Source: Bacillota bacterium (GTDB taxonomy: Bacteria > Bacillota > Clostridia > Oscillospirales > Ruminococcaceae). Taken from it: 64,000 bases of DNA. The notes beneath the pieces were generated by a model. The model made no database searches. It had not been told where the DNA came from and saw nothing but the letters and a program-made list of their open reading frames with translations. Each line of letters starts with the position of its first letter. The first letter of the stretch is position 1. The DNA is taken from the NCBI GenBank assembly GCA_023457355.1, contig JAEWLW010000050.1, positions 62,001-126,000 on the forward strand. Direction: 5' to 3'. The position numbers and the translations under genes are program-made. Shown here one piece after another: positions 16,819-25,092 of this stretch.

Positions 16819-17574
16819 CTAATTGAAATTTAAGAAATCGGCCAGTTTTATTTGAAGCTGCTCAAGCGTATCCCCCGTCTCCTCGGGTCGCGCGACCAGA
16901 ATGGTTTCCACATCGCATTCTCTTGCCGCGGCCAGCTTTTCGGGGAAGCCTCCCGGTGCGCCGCCGTCCTTTGTGACGAGCGTCGCGATGTCAAACTGCC
17001 GGAACAGCGCGCTGTTTAGCGCCTGAGAAAACGGCCCCTGCATGGCGATGATATGGCTTTGCATAAAGCCCAGCGTGACACACTGCGCAATGGCCTCCAC
17101 CGTCGGCAGGACGCGGGGATAACAGCGTTCGGCAAAGTTTTGCACCCGCGTATAGGCCGCCAGCTCTTTTGAGCCGGTGGCGATGAGCACCCGGCCCGCG
17201 CTTTGGTTGAGGTGCGCCGCCGCCTGCGCCACGGATGAAACGATAACGCAGCCCTGTTCGTCCCCGGGGGGGCGCAGCAGCCTGAAGCACGCCAAACCGC
17301 TCGCCTGCGCCGCCGCCTGAATATTCCGAGTGGCTTCCTTGGCATAAGGGTGCGTGGCGTCTATGACGCATACAAAGCGCCCCGCTTTCATCAGCGCTGC
17401 CATTTGATTGGCATCCAGCCGCCCGACCCGGACTTCAAGCCTTTCGGAAGGTAGCAGCAACGCTCTTGCATAATCGCTGGCCACGCAGAGCATCGCCCGG
17501 TTGTCAAATTGCAGCAGCCACGCCAGCAGCGGATGGCTGTCCGCCGTTCCGCCAAAAATCAGAACCCGCTTCAT
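16819..17574 (-). CDS. cbiJ: Cobalt-precorrin-6A reductase
   Basis: Reduces the macrocycle of (cobalt-)precorrin-6A with a nicotinamide cofactor. 251 residues, typical of CbiJ/CobK. N-terminal Rossmann-like start LIFGGTADSHPLLAWLL, then CVIDATHPYAKEATRNIQAA, and the C-terminal TKDGGAPGGFPEKLAAARE segment, a family hallmark. It overlaps cbiH as ATGA. Confidence 0.93.
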   Translation of the reverse strand: MKRVLIFGGTADSHPLLAWLLQFDNRAMLCVASDYARALLLPSERLEVRVGRLDANQMAALMKAGRFVCVIDATHPYAKEATRNIQAAAQASGLACFRLLRPPGDEQGCVIVSSVAQAAAHLNQSAGRVLIATGSKELAAYTRVQNFAERCYPRVLPTVEAIAQCVTLGFMQSHIIAMQGPFSQALNSALFRQFDIATLVTKDGGAPGGFPEKLAAARECDVETILVARPEETGDTLEQLQIKLADFLNFN

Positions 17575-18299
17575 CGCTTCGCCTCATAACCGCGCAGCGT
17601 CACCATTTTCCCGCCGATCTCCATTGTCCTGCCGTTGCCGATGAACACGGTGCAAAACATGCCCGCCGAAAAATCACACAACGCGGAGAGCGGCATCAGC
17701 CGCGACCATTCACCCGCGCGCCCGATGTTTTCAGCCACACCGCAAAGCGTATCCCCGCTGCGGTACTGCATCAGAATCTCGCAGGCGCGCCGCAGATGGC
17801 CGGTGCGTTTTTTGCTGCCCGGGTTATACAGGACGACCGCAAAATCGCCCGCGCCCGCGCCGTGCAGCCGCTTTTCGATGACATCCCAATCCACCAGCAG
17901 GTCTGAAAGCGAGAGGACGGCATAGTCCTGCATCAGCGGGGCGCCCAAAAGTGCCGCGCCGCTCTGTGCCGCCGTAACGCCCGGAATCACTTCCAGTTCG
18001 ACCGGACCGGACCGATTCCAAAGTTCATATAGCAGGCCCGCCATGCCGTAAACACCCGCATCGCCGCTGCACACCATGGCGACATTCTGTTCCTCCGCCC
18101 ATTCCAACGCCGCCTGGCAACGCTCAACTTCGCTTTTCATCGGCGTTGAAAAATAAGTTTTATCCGGAAAAAGCGGCCGCACCAGCTCAACATAGGCGGT
18201 GTAACCGCAGATTAAATCGCAGGCAGCCAGCGCGGCATGCGCCGCGCCCGTCATTCCCCCGGCATGGCCCGGGCCAATACCCACAACAGATAGTTTCAT
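17571..18299 (-). CDS. cbiH: Cobalt-precorrin-3B C17-methyltransferase (ring contraction)
   Basis: Methylates C17 and drives ring contraction. 242 residues, tetrapyrrole methylase fold. VVGIGPGHAGGMTGAAHAAL at the start, VCSGDAGVYGMAGLLYEL around residue 80, VIPGVTAAQSGAALLGAPL after it, and the C-terminal VFIGN. AIDLICGYTAYV-like spacing fits CbiH/CobJ rather than CbiF or CbiL. It begins 3 nt after cbiG ends. Confidence 0.94.
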   Translation of the reverse strand: MKLSVVGIGPGHAGGMTGAAHAALAACDLICGYTAYVELVRPLFPDKTYFSTPMKSEVERCQAALEWAEEQNVAMVCSGDAGVYGMAGLLYELWNRSGPVELEVIPGVTAAQSGAALLGAPLMQDYAVLSLSDLLVDWDVIEKRLHGAGAGDFAVVLYNPGSKKRTGHLRRACEILMQYRSGDTLCGVAENIGRAGEWSRLMPLSALCDFSAGMFCTVFIGNGRTMEIGGKMVTLRGYEAKR

Positions 18300-18301
18300 T
18301 G

Positions 18302-19333
18302 TTACTCTCCTAATGGCAACGCCGCATCCTTCGGCGGCGCTTTTTTCAGGCGCACAATGTGCGCGGCACGGGCAACCGCCATCGTCACGCCATTGTACGC
18401 CCGTTTTTGAACCAGCAGTGTTCCGGTGCTGCCCAACACGGCGCTGCGTTCGCAGACATTATCCACGCCGGTGGTCTGCCGCACAAAATCCGAGGCGGTA
18501 AATTCCCCCGGCAAATCATTCAACGCCTTGGCCGAAAACGTAACCAGCGGCAGTTGGATATCGCGGCAAAAATCCACCAGCCCCGCTTCCTGCGCTTTAA
18601 GGTCGATGCTGCACACCTGGCAAAAAGCGCGCGGCTCAAGATTCAGCTCCGCGCACAGGCGGTCAAATGCCGCATGTATTGCTGTTGCGGGTGTTCTTTT
18701 TTTACAGCCCACCCCCAGCGTCAGCACGCGCGGGACGAGATGCAACGCCGCATAATGATTAGTTTTTATACTGATTTGCACATCAAAGGGCGGCCGGTCC
18801 GTCAGCATAATCTCCCCCGCCAGTTCGGGATCCAGCGCTGTTGCAAAGCTGCTTTTCAGGCGAATGGAGCCGCCCGCCAGCACGCGCGCTGAAACCTGCC
18901 GAATGCGCTCCGGGTTGCATATTGCATAGCCCTGTTCGGCGGCCCAGCTGTCGATGGCGAACATATTATTGCAATCGGTGGCGGTGGTGATAACCGCCCG
19001 CGCGCCCAACAAACCGGCGATTTTTTCGGCCAGCACATTGGCCCCGCCGATGTGCCCCGATAAAATTGGAATGACAAATTCGGCGCACTCATCAATAACC
19101 AGCACGGCCGGATCGCGGGTCTTGCTTTCGACAAACGGCGCGATGGCTCGCACAGCAATGCCCGCCGCGCCGACGAAAACCAGCGCATCGGCCGTTTCAA
19201 ACTGCTGTTCGGTCCAATGATACAGGTCGTTTTTGGGGCAGCGTTCAGCGCTGCTGTTATCGGCCAGCAACATTTTCAGCCGCTCGGCCAGGCGCAGGCC
19301 TTTTTCGGTGAATGCCAGCATGACAAGCTTCAT
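18302..19333 (-). CDS. cbiG: Cobalt-precorrin-5A hydrolase
   Basis: Opens the delta-lactone of cobalt-precorrin-5A and releases acetaldehyde; a marker of the anaerobic pathway. 343 residues. ALVFVGAAGIAVRAIAPFVESK..DPAVLVIDE near residues 52-83 and LSGHIGGANVLAEKIA are characteristic of the N-terminal domain. The C-terminal CbiG domain begins at TLGVGCKKRTPATAI near residue 203. It overlaps cbiF as ATGA. Confidence 0.95.
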   Translation of the reverse strand: MKLVMLAFTEKGLRLAERLKMLLADNSSAERCPKNDLYHWTEQQFETADALVFVGAAGIAVRAIAPFVESKTRDPAVLVIDECAEFVIPILSGHIGGANVLAEKIAGLLGARAVITTATDCNNMFAIDSWAAEQGYAICNPERIRQVSARVLAGGSIRLKSSFATALDPELAGEIMLTDRPPFDVQISIKTNHYAALHLVPRVLTLGVGCKKRTPATAIHAAFDRLCAELNLEPRAFCQVCSIDLKAQEAGLVDFCRDIQLPLVTFSAKALNDLPGEFTASDFVRQTTGVDNVCERSAVLGSTGTLLVQKRAYNGVTMAVARAAHIVRLKKAPPKDAALPLGE

Positions 19334-20100
19334 GTGATTGCCTCCCCTTTGCGAAAGGCGGTGGTAAATGCGGGATCATAAAGCTTTGAGCGCGCGTAGT
19401 CGTCGCCCAAAAAACTGCCCACGGTGATTAAAGCCGTATTCGAAATATGGTTCTGCCGCGCCGTCTCATGCAGCGTGCCCACCGTGCAGCGCAGCACCCG
19501 CTCCTCCGGCCAGGTTGCCTTATAGACAATCGCCGCGGGCGTATCGGAATGATATCCGCCCGAAAGCAGCTCCCGCTGGAGTAATTCTGTCAGCCCCGCG
19601 CTTAAAAAAATTACCATCGTTGCCCCGTGCGCCGCAAAGGACGCAATGCTTTCCTTCGGCGGCACCGGTGTTCTGCCCGCCATTCGGGTGATGATGACGC
19701 TCTGGCTGACCTCCGGCAGGGTATATTCCGCCTTTAAGGCCGCGGCAGCGCCGCAAAAGCTCGAAACACCCGGCACATAATCGTATGAAATGCCCGCTTT
19801 GTCCAGCCGGTCCATCTGCTCACGGATGGCGCCGTAAAGGCAGGGGTCGCCGGTGTGCAGCCGCACAATACTTTTTTGCTGCGCCGCCGCTGCCAGCATC
19901 ACCGCCATGACCGCCTCAAGCGTCATCTGCGCGCTATCATAAATGGCGCATTCCGGCTTTGCCATCTGCAAAAGCTCGGGATTCACCAGGCTGCCCGCAT
20001 AGATGATGACGTCGGCAGTCGCCAAAAGGCGCGCGCCGCGCAGCGTGATCAGGTCGGCAGCGCCGCTGCCCGCCCCCACAAAGCTGACCAAAGCCCTCAC
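19330..20100 (-). CDS. cbiF: Cobalt-precorrin-4 C11-methyltransferase
   Basis: Methylates C11. 256 residues. FVGAGSGAADLITLRGARLL at the N-terminus, VRLHTGDPCLYGAIREQMDRL near residue 78, YVPGVSSFCGAAAALKAEYTLPEVSQ and TRMAGRTPVP (a typical CbiF/CobM segment). The start is GTG 20100, overlapping the cbiL stop as GTGA. Confidence 0.95.
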   Translation of the reverse strand: MRALVSFVGAGSGAADLITLRGARLLATADVIIYAGSLVNPELLQMAKPECAIYDSAQMTLEAVMAVMLAAAAQQKSIVRLHTGDPCLYGAIREQMDRLDKAGISYDYVPGVSSFCGAAAALKAEYTLPEVSQSVIITRMAGRTPVPPKESIASFAAHGATMVIFLSAGLTELLQRELLSGGYHSDTPAAIVYKATWPEERVLRCTVGTLHETARQNHISNTALITVGSFLGDDYARSKLYDPAFTTAFRKGEAIT

Positions 20101-20795
20101 TCCTTCAGAATAATGGTTGTAAAATAACCCGCGCCGGAAAAATCCTCCGGGACACTTTTGAGAATCTTTTCATTGGGCAGGCCACAGTTTTGCACCAGCA
20201 TGGCTTTATCGAGCAGCCCCTTTTCCTTCAGGCTTGAGAGAAGCTGCGGCAGCATCCGGCCCGCTTTCATCAGCACCTTGGTGCCGGGCAGCGCCAGCGC
20301 CTGCCCGTCGTTTGCACCCGCCGGGATGATATGCACCGGCCTGTTCATCTCGGTCAGGCTGACGCCCAATGCGGCAGCCGACGCGCAAAAGCTCGTGACC
20401 CCCGCCGAAACGGCGATGGTATAGCCCGCCGGCCGCAGCAGCTCAGCCATATATGAAAACGACGAATAAACCGACGTATCGCCCAAGCTTAGCATGGCAA
20501 CATCCTGCCCCTTATCCAGCGGCACTTTCAGCAGCCCGGCCAGTTTTCGGTGACTTTCGTGCAGCTTCTGCCTGTCCCGAACCATGAGAAAGGGCAGCAT
20601 GATCATTTCTTTGCCGCTTAAATCCACCGCCTTTGCGGCGATATCCAGCGCCACCGTGCCGCCATCCCCGGTCTGAGGGACGGCGATCACCGGGCAGTGT
20701 TTTAACAGGCGTACGGCCTGCAGCGTCATCAGCTCGGGGTTCCCCGGCCCCACGCTGACGCCGTATAACGTTCCCTTCAAACGGTTCTCCTCCAT
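20097..20795 (-). CDS. cbiL: Cobalt-precorrin-2 C20-methyltransferase
   Basis: Methylates C20, the first committed methylation after the precorrin-2 branch point. 232 residues. GTLYGVSVGPGNPELMTLQA at the start, MLSLGDTSVYSSFSYM around residue 100, and VSAGVTSFCASAAALGVSLTE. Its start lies 19 nt inside the cbiD 3' end. Confidence 0.94.
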   Translation of the reverse strand: MEENRLKGTLYGVSVGPGNPELMTLQAVRLLKHCPVIAVPQTGDGGTVALDIAAKAVDLSGKEMIMLPFLMVRDRQKLHESHRKLAGLLKVPLDKGQDVAMLSLGDTSVYSSFSYMAELLRPAGYTIAVSAGVTSFCASAAALGVSLTEMNRPVHIIPAGANDGQALALPGTKVLMKAGRMLPQLLSSLKEKGLLDKAMLVQNCGLPNEKILKSVPEDFSGAGYFTTIILKE

Positions 20796-21916
20796 TTTTC
20801 CAATAAATCCCAGCCCTGTTCCGTCACGCCCAGCAGGGTGTAGCCGCTGTAAAATACGGCGGCCCCCACGCTGAAAGCCCCGGCCGCGCGGTGCGATAAA
20901 TGCAGCTGTATCGCCTGAAGCAAGCTGTTGGAAACGGCTTCTTTAAGCCCTGTGTCCGCCAGAATTTCCAGGCAGGCATCGGCGGTGGCCGCCTGCATCA
21001 GCGCAATACATATTTCCCGCCCGGCCCCACAGCAGGCGGCATGCGCCGCAAACAGCTCAGTGCGGCAATCGGCAATGCGCGAATGCGTATTCATAATGCC
21101 CCCCGCCAGCTTGACCGCCTTGCCGATATGGCTGACCAGCAGAACCTCCGAAAAACCGTAGGCGGCGGCAAAATCGAGTGAATCCCCGATAAAGTTGGCG
21201 CATTTAACCTGCGGGATATTCCGCAGCGCGGGATGTTCCTTTGCAAAATGTTCGGCATAATTGCCCGGGGTCAGCAGCAGGCGCTTTTCACCGTTGGCGG
21301 CCAGCATTTTGATTTCGACCTCAATGCTGTCAAGCAGCGCCGACAAACTTTGCGGTTCGACAATGCCGCTTGTACCAAGAATGGAGATGCCCCCGGTGAT
21401 GCCGAGATTGGGATTAAAGGTTTTTTGGGCGACCTGCGCCCCCTGCGGCGCGAAGATTGTCACCTTCAGGCCGCCCGAATAGTTTGCCGCCGCGCAGGCT
21501 GCGCGCACCTGCTGGGTGATCATTTTGCGCGGCGTTGTGTTGATAGCCGCAGCGCCCACCGGCTGGTCAAGCCCCCGTTTGGTCACCCTGCCAATGCCCT
21601 CGCCGCCGTCTATGATAAGCGCATCCCCGCCATATTTTTTAACCGATGCAAAAATCAGCATGCCGTCGGTGGCGTCGTGGTCGTCGCCGGCGTCTTTGCG
21701 CACGGCACAGATAGCCTCTTTTGGCAGCAGTGTTACCGCCTCGAGTTGTGCTTCTACCCGAAGGCCCTTGGGCGTAAGCATCGCAGCGGTTTTCAGCGGC
21801 CTGCCCGAAAGCAGCATGGCCGCCGCAGCGCCGGCTGCCAGCGCCGCGCAGCTGCCGGTTGTATAACCGCAGCGCAGGCGTTTTGCACCGCTGACAATAT
21901 AGTGCTCAAAAGCCAA
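20777..21916 (-). CDS. cbiD: Cobalt-precorrin-5B C1-methyltransferase
   Basis: Methylates C1; another marker of the anaerobic route. 379 residues. The N-terminal RCGYTTGSCAALAAGAAAAM is the family signature, followed by DAGDDHDATDGM and GEGIGRVTKRGLDQPVG. Start choice: a longer open frame begins at 22012, but TTG 21916 has GGGGAG 6 nt upstream and gives the usual N-terminus (LAFEHYIVSGAKRLRCGYTTG has the right length before the motif). First gene of the operon, 28 nt behind a predicted transcription start. Confidence 0.94.
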   Translation of the reverse strand: MAFEHYIVSGAKRLRCGYTTGSCAALAAGAAAAMLLSGRPLKTAAMLTPKGLRVEAQLEAVTLLPKEAICAVRKDAGDDHDATDGMLIFASVKKYGGDALIIDGGEGIGRVTKRGLDQPVGAAAINTTPRKMITQQVRAACAAANYSGGLKVTIFAPQGAQVAQKTFNPNLGITGGISILGTSGIVEPQSLSALLDSIEVEIKMLAANGEKRLLLTPGNYAEHFAKEHPALRNIPQVKCANFIGDSLDFAAAYGFSEVLLVSHIGKAVKLAGGIMNTHSRIADCRTELFAAHAACCGAGREICIALMQAATADACLEILADTGLKEAVSNSLLQAIQLHLSHRAAGAFSVGAAVFYSGYTLLGVTEQGWDLLEKWRRTV

Positions 21917-21950
21917 ACCCCTCTCCCCCCGGCTGCTGTATTTTCCCTTT

Positions 21951-21979
21951 ATAATACCACAAACGGCGCCGTTTGTACA
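21951..21979 (-). promoter_or_regulatory. Candidate cobalamin operon promoter with an 18-bp palindrome in the spacer
   Basis: On the minus strand: -35 TGTACA (21979-21974), 17-nt spacer, extended -10 TGG-TATTAT (21959-21951). A perfect 18-bp palindrome, ACAAACGGCGCCGTTTGT (21959-21976), fills the spacer, and a second GGCGCC half lies at 21981-21986. This geometry fits a repressor operator. The resulting leader of about 28 nt would be too short for a cobalamin riboswitch. Alternatively the two GGCGCC elements form an RNA hairpin. Prediction only. Confidence 0.4.
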
Positions 21980-22169
21980 CGGCGCCGCCGGGTTATCCCA
22001 AAAGTTCTGCACGGTGCCCCCGCTGCTTAATACTGCTCCAGGTTGAAAACGACAGCTTACGGCTCTTTAGCCTGGAACAGGATAAACCATACTTTTATCG
22101 AGGTGGCAATGTTTTTATGAACCGGAATGCAATCAGAAGCATATCTTTGGGTCGAGCCTTAAAAGCCAT

Positions 22170-22205
22170 AAAAATGTGCAGCCGGAAATTCTGCCGGGCT
22201 GCACA
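22170..22205 (-). terminator. Terminator after the HD-GYP gene
   Basis: On the minus strand TGTGCAGCC (22205-22197) pairs with GGCTGCACA (22183-22175) and is followed by TTTTT (22174-22170), just past the HD-GYP stop codon. It insulates the cobalamin operon from upstream transcription. Confidence 0.85.
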
Positions 22206-22212
22206 CACAAGC

Positions 22213-23349
22213 TTATTTTTTTATGATGAGCAGTTCCTGAGGGAGCTGCGCTATCTCATTATTGCCAAGGGTACCGGATACCACGACACTGAGGTAGTGC
22301 TTGTTGGTCAACAGGTCGATCTCGTCGCCTTTTTTGAGATCGCCGCCATTGCGGATGATGCGCACTTTGGGCCGCAGCGTATTTTCAGGATTATTTTGAA
22401 TCACGATGCCGATTCCCCCGTTGCTTAAACTCACAACAGACCCCAGCGGATAAGCTGCCACCGTGTGCAAAAAACATTGCAGCAGGTCATGGTCAAAATG
22501 AATATTGCTTTGCGCCATCATATATTCTATCGCCTCGGCCGGCATCCATGCGCGCCGGTAGGAACGGTCGGATGTCAGGGCATCGTAAACATCCGCAAGG
22601 GCCAAAATGCGCGCGTAAATATGTATCTTGTCCCCTTTAAGGCCAAACGGATAACCGGTACCGTCATATTTTTCGTGATGGCACGAAATGCCGTTAAAAA
22701 CCCGCTGCGTCAAATTTTGATTATGGCGCAGCCGCTCGATGGAACGCAGCGGATGGGTTTTTATTTCTTCAAACTCAGCCTCGGTCAGGCGGCTGGTTTT
22801 ATTAATAATCTCCAGCGGAATATCCACTTTTCCGATATCGTGCATCAACCCGCAAAGCGCCAGCTCATTGAGCTGCTTTTGGTTATATTTTAACTGCACC
22901 CCGATAAGCACGCTGAGCATAGCGACATAAACGCAGTGAGAATAGGTGTAGTTATCATAATCTTTTATCGTTACGACATCGACAAGAAAAACATCCTGAT
23001 TCAGGATGGACATCACCAGTTCTTCTGCGATATGCATGCTGTGGTTAAGCGCATGCTTTGAGAGTGTGTTGGTTCGCTCACAGTCATCAAAGATGCCCTT
23101 TAAATCGGAAATGACTTTTTTCTTGTAGGTTGGTTCCAGAATTTCAGTGGGCTCAATGTCGTTTGCTATCGCGCTTTCAACATAAGCGCCCCCTATTCCG
23201 GCATCCAATAACCGTCGTATAAGCGTCTCTGTCAGTGTCTGCCCTCTGACAAGCAATGCGAACATTGAGCCATAGGCAGAAATATCCTTGGCAAGCACCA
23301 TTCCCGGTTTTAGAAAATGCGTTGGAACATAGATCATATCAGACCTCAC
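22213..23349 (-). CDS. HD-GYP domain protein, putative cyclic-di-GMP phosphodiesterase
   Basis: 378 residues. The N-terminal ~110 residues resemble the DUF3391-like/PilZ-free leader often seen before HD-GYP domains. The HD-GYP domain spans about 120-310, with the metal-binding pair His170-Asp171 in GLMHDIGK, then HHEKYDGTGYP at 224-234 containing the GYP motif intact. LADVYDALTSDRSYR follows. A ~65-residue C-terminal beta-rich tail of unknown role ends the protein. No membrane segment is visible, so it is cytoplasmic. Expected to hydrolyse cyclic-di-GMP; the EAL-CBS-GGDEF gene 2 kb away makes this locus a small cyclic-di-GMP cluster. Single-gene transcript with its own terminator. Confidence 0.88.
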   Translation of the reverse strand: MRSDMIYVPTHFLKPGMVLAKDISAYGSMFALLVRGQTLTETLIRRLLDAGIGGAYVESAIANDIEPTEILEPTYKKKVISDLKGIFDDCERTNTLSKHALNHSMHIAEELVMSILNQDVFLVDVVTIKDYDNYTYSHCVYVAMLSVLIGVQLKYNQKQLNELALCGLMHDIGKVDIPLEIINKTSRLTEAEFEEIKTHPLRSIERLRHNQNLTQRVFNGISCHHEKYDGTGYPFGLKGDKIHIYARILALADVYDALTSDRSYRRAWMPAEAIEYMMAQSNIHFDHDLLQCFLHTVAAYPLGSVVSLSNGGIGIVIQNNPENTLRPKVRIIRNGGDLKKGDEIDLLTNKHYLSVVVSGTLGNNEIAQLPQELLIIKK

Positions 23350-23489
23350 AAAATGGTAAAACCGTTATACCAATCTATCCTTTAAATTGCTGAAAACACA
23401 ACATACTTATTAAATCAGATTTTTTGTTCTTTTTCAAGATATATTGCGCAGACGTGGTATAAAATAAGGAAATTTGTACTTTAAACGCC

Positions 23490-23525
23490 AAAACGCCCCA
23501 ACCGGGCACCGGTTCAGGGCGTTTT
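23490..23525. terminator. Double-stem terminator after the peroxiredoxin gene
   Basis: AAAACGCCC (23490-23498) pairs with GGGCGTTTT (23517-23525), enclosing an inner AACCGG-GCA-CCGGTT hairpin. Symmetric, so it can work on both strands. Confidence 0.75.
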
Positions 23526-23593
23526 ATGCGAATATACCATTCAAATTATTCAAGTTGTATTGTTTAATTGAGTTGATGATCTCAGCATCCTTT

Positions 23594-24307
23594 TTAGAAT
23601 GTCGGCTGGGCTTCGCTTATTTCATATGGGCTGGTCTTGTTGTAGCACAAATACCAGTCCTTACAGGATAGGTTTAAGCTGGCCGGGTCATACAGCCTTC
23701 GGTAAAGCTCCTCATAGGTACTGGGCGCCGGCACCAGTGTGGGGGCACCGGGAATCCAGTTCGCCGGCGTCAGCACATGGTCTCTGTCCGTCGTTTGGAG
23801 CGCATCAATCAGCCTTAAAATTTCGTATATATTTCTGCCTGTGGTCATCGGGTATATAATAATGGCCCGAATAATCTGTTGCGGGTCAATGACATAAACA
23901 TTTCTGACAGTCTCCTGCCGGCTGATATCCGGTGCAACCATGCCATAAAGCCGGGCAATATCGCCGACCCGGTCGGCTATGATGGGAAACGGGATATCAA
24001 TGCCATTTGCCTGATAAATGGAATATACCCACCCAAGATGCGAGGAGTTGCTGTCGATGCTAAGCCCCAGTAATTCGGTACCACGGTTTTGAAATTCCTG
24101 AAAAAGCTGCGCGAAGGAGATAAACTCCGATGTACAAACCGGCGTAAAGTCACCCGGGTGAGAAAATAAAACCAGCCATTTGCCCTTATAGTCGGTCAGG
24201 CTTACACGGCCAAAGGTGCTGTCGCCGCTGAACGCGGGCGCTTTCATCCCAATGGTGACATGCCCGATAATATCATTGCAGTTGAGAATGCTATTGCTTA
24301 AATCCAT
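23594..24307 (-). CDS. Peroxiredoxin, Prx6-type
   Basis: 237 residues. The peroxidatic cysteine is Cys58 in HPGDFTPVCTSEF (the P-x3-T-x2-C motif). The long C-terminal domain ends with cysteines at ~215 and ~221 in CKDWYLCYNK, as in archaeal/bacterial Prx6-subfamily enzymes, where they can resolve the sulfenic acid. It reduces hydrogen and organic peroxides in the cytoplasm, a plausible oxygen defence for an anaerobe. Start: ATG 24307 with GAGG 8 nt upstream; the codon before it is GTG and could also serve. No dedicated reductase is adjacent. Confidence 0.92.
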   Translation of the reverse strand: MDLSNSILNCNDIIGHVTIGMKAPAFSGDSTFGRVSLTDYKGKWLVLFSHPGDFTPVCTSEFISFAQLFQEFQNRGTELLGLSIDSNSSHLGWVYSIYQANGIDIPFPIIADRVGDIARLYGMVAPDISRQETVRNVYVIDPQQIIRAIIIYPMTTGRNIYEILRLIDALQTTDRDHVLTPANWIPGAPTLVPAPSTYEELYRRLYDPASLNLSCKDWYLCYNKTSPYEISEAQPTF

Positions 24308-24427
24308 CACAGTTACCTCACTCTCGTCTCACTGCTTCATCATATGCAGCTATGCCGAAGGGTGTTCGCCGTGATTTTGCAATCAATATAATAAGCGTCC
24401 GGCATCGGTTAGCGGGCCCCATGCGCC

Positions 24428-24631
24428 CTAATAATAGCTGATGGTCCTGCGAGGCGAAAGCGCAATACACTGCCTGATAACCATGCGGCTCACTTCGTTC
24501 TGCTCCTTTAAAAAGGCTTTTATCTTGCGGGTTTCTTCACGCTGTCTGGCGGTTCGCACCTTCCATTGCCGGCAGGTTTTATGGCATCCCTCGTAAAATT
24601 GGCTGCAGTTTTTTGCGCAGGGTAATGACAT
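24428..24631 (-). CDS. Small four-cysteine protein, conserved type, function unknown
   Basis: 67 residues. The N-terminal motif C-x3-C-x6-C-x3-C (CAKNCSQFYEGCHKTC) is a likely zinc site; a basic, helix-prone remainder follows (QREETRKIKAFLKEQNE). GAGGAGG lies 8 nt before ATG, strong support for translation. It resembles small zinc-finger-like proteins common in Firmicutes genomes and prophages. No mobile element is visible around it. Function not assigned. Confidence 0.7.
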   Translation of the reverse strand: MSLPCAKNCSQFYEGCHKTCRQWKVRTARQREETRKIKAFLKEQNEVSRMVIRQCIALSPRRTISYY

Positions 24632-24805
24632 AACAAGTCCTCCTCAAAATATTGATGGCGCCACATTGGCCCTACTGATATCCCGTCCAAAATGGATATC
24701 TAAGCGGCAGTCCTTCCGCCCTGCGCCGTGCTCGCCGTCGACGGACGCCGGTACGCCTTTGTCCCCGCGGGCGGCAAAACTGTCGCCGATCTGTTCAGTC
24801 TTTCA

Positions 24806-24961
24806 GGGTGTTTCTTAAAAGTTAAAACAACAGTAAATTCGCTGAAAGAGCATCATCACAAGACAAAAAGCACAGGGTATTGGATGTGTTCCGGGCATTT
24901 TCAACGCAGTGATGCGCTTTTTTAGCTACATTCCTTAAAGTTGGGGATTTTTAAGAAGACC
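24806..24961 (+). repeat. Degenerate dispersed repeat, copy 1
   Basis: This ~155-nt stretch aligns along its length, with small gaps, to 45969-46125. The best shared blocks are TTCCGGG.ATTTT.AACGC, GTGATGCGCTTTT (24909-24921) and AAAGTTGGGGA followed by TTTTAAGAA. It carries no ribosome site or convincing frame. It is the only recognisable content of the 24632-25028 gap apart from a GATATCC/GGATATC dyad near 24679-24702. Confidence 0.65.
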
Positions 24962-25028
24962 CCTGACAGGATATCAGTATTAAATATAAGCAACGGGGGC
25001 GGTATTCCATTCCCTTTTTAACAAAAAA

Positions 25029-25092
25029 TCCAACGGGTAAAGGAGCAGACTAATCCCACAATGCAGGATGCGCAGCGCCTTTACCCGTTGGA
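25029..25092. repeat. 15-bp perfect inverted repeat with 34-nt loop
   Basis: TCCAACGGGTAAAGG (25029-25043) is perfectly complementary to CCTTTACCCGTTGGA (25078-25092). No T-tract follows on either strand. It lies in the ~370 nt between the repeat and the end of the EAL-CBS-GGDEF gene, where I find no gene. It may be an RNA-level terminator for that gene or a remnant of a miniature element; neither is proven. Confidence 0.6.

Noticed and set aside
21917..22169. Cobalamin riboswitch upstream of cbiD
   Set aside because: I looked for the B12 box and core loops on the minus strand and found none; the CCAGG/CCTGG and GGCT/AGCC stems do not fit the riboswitch fold. By eye only.
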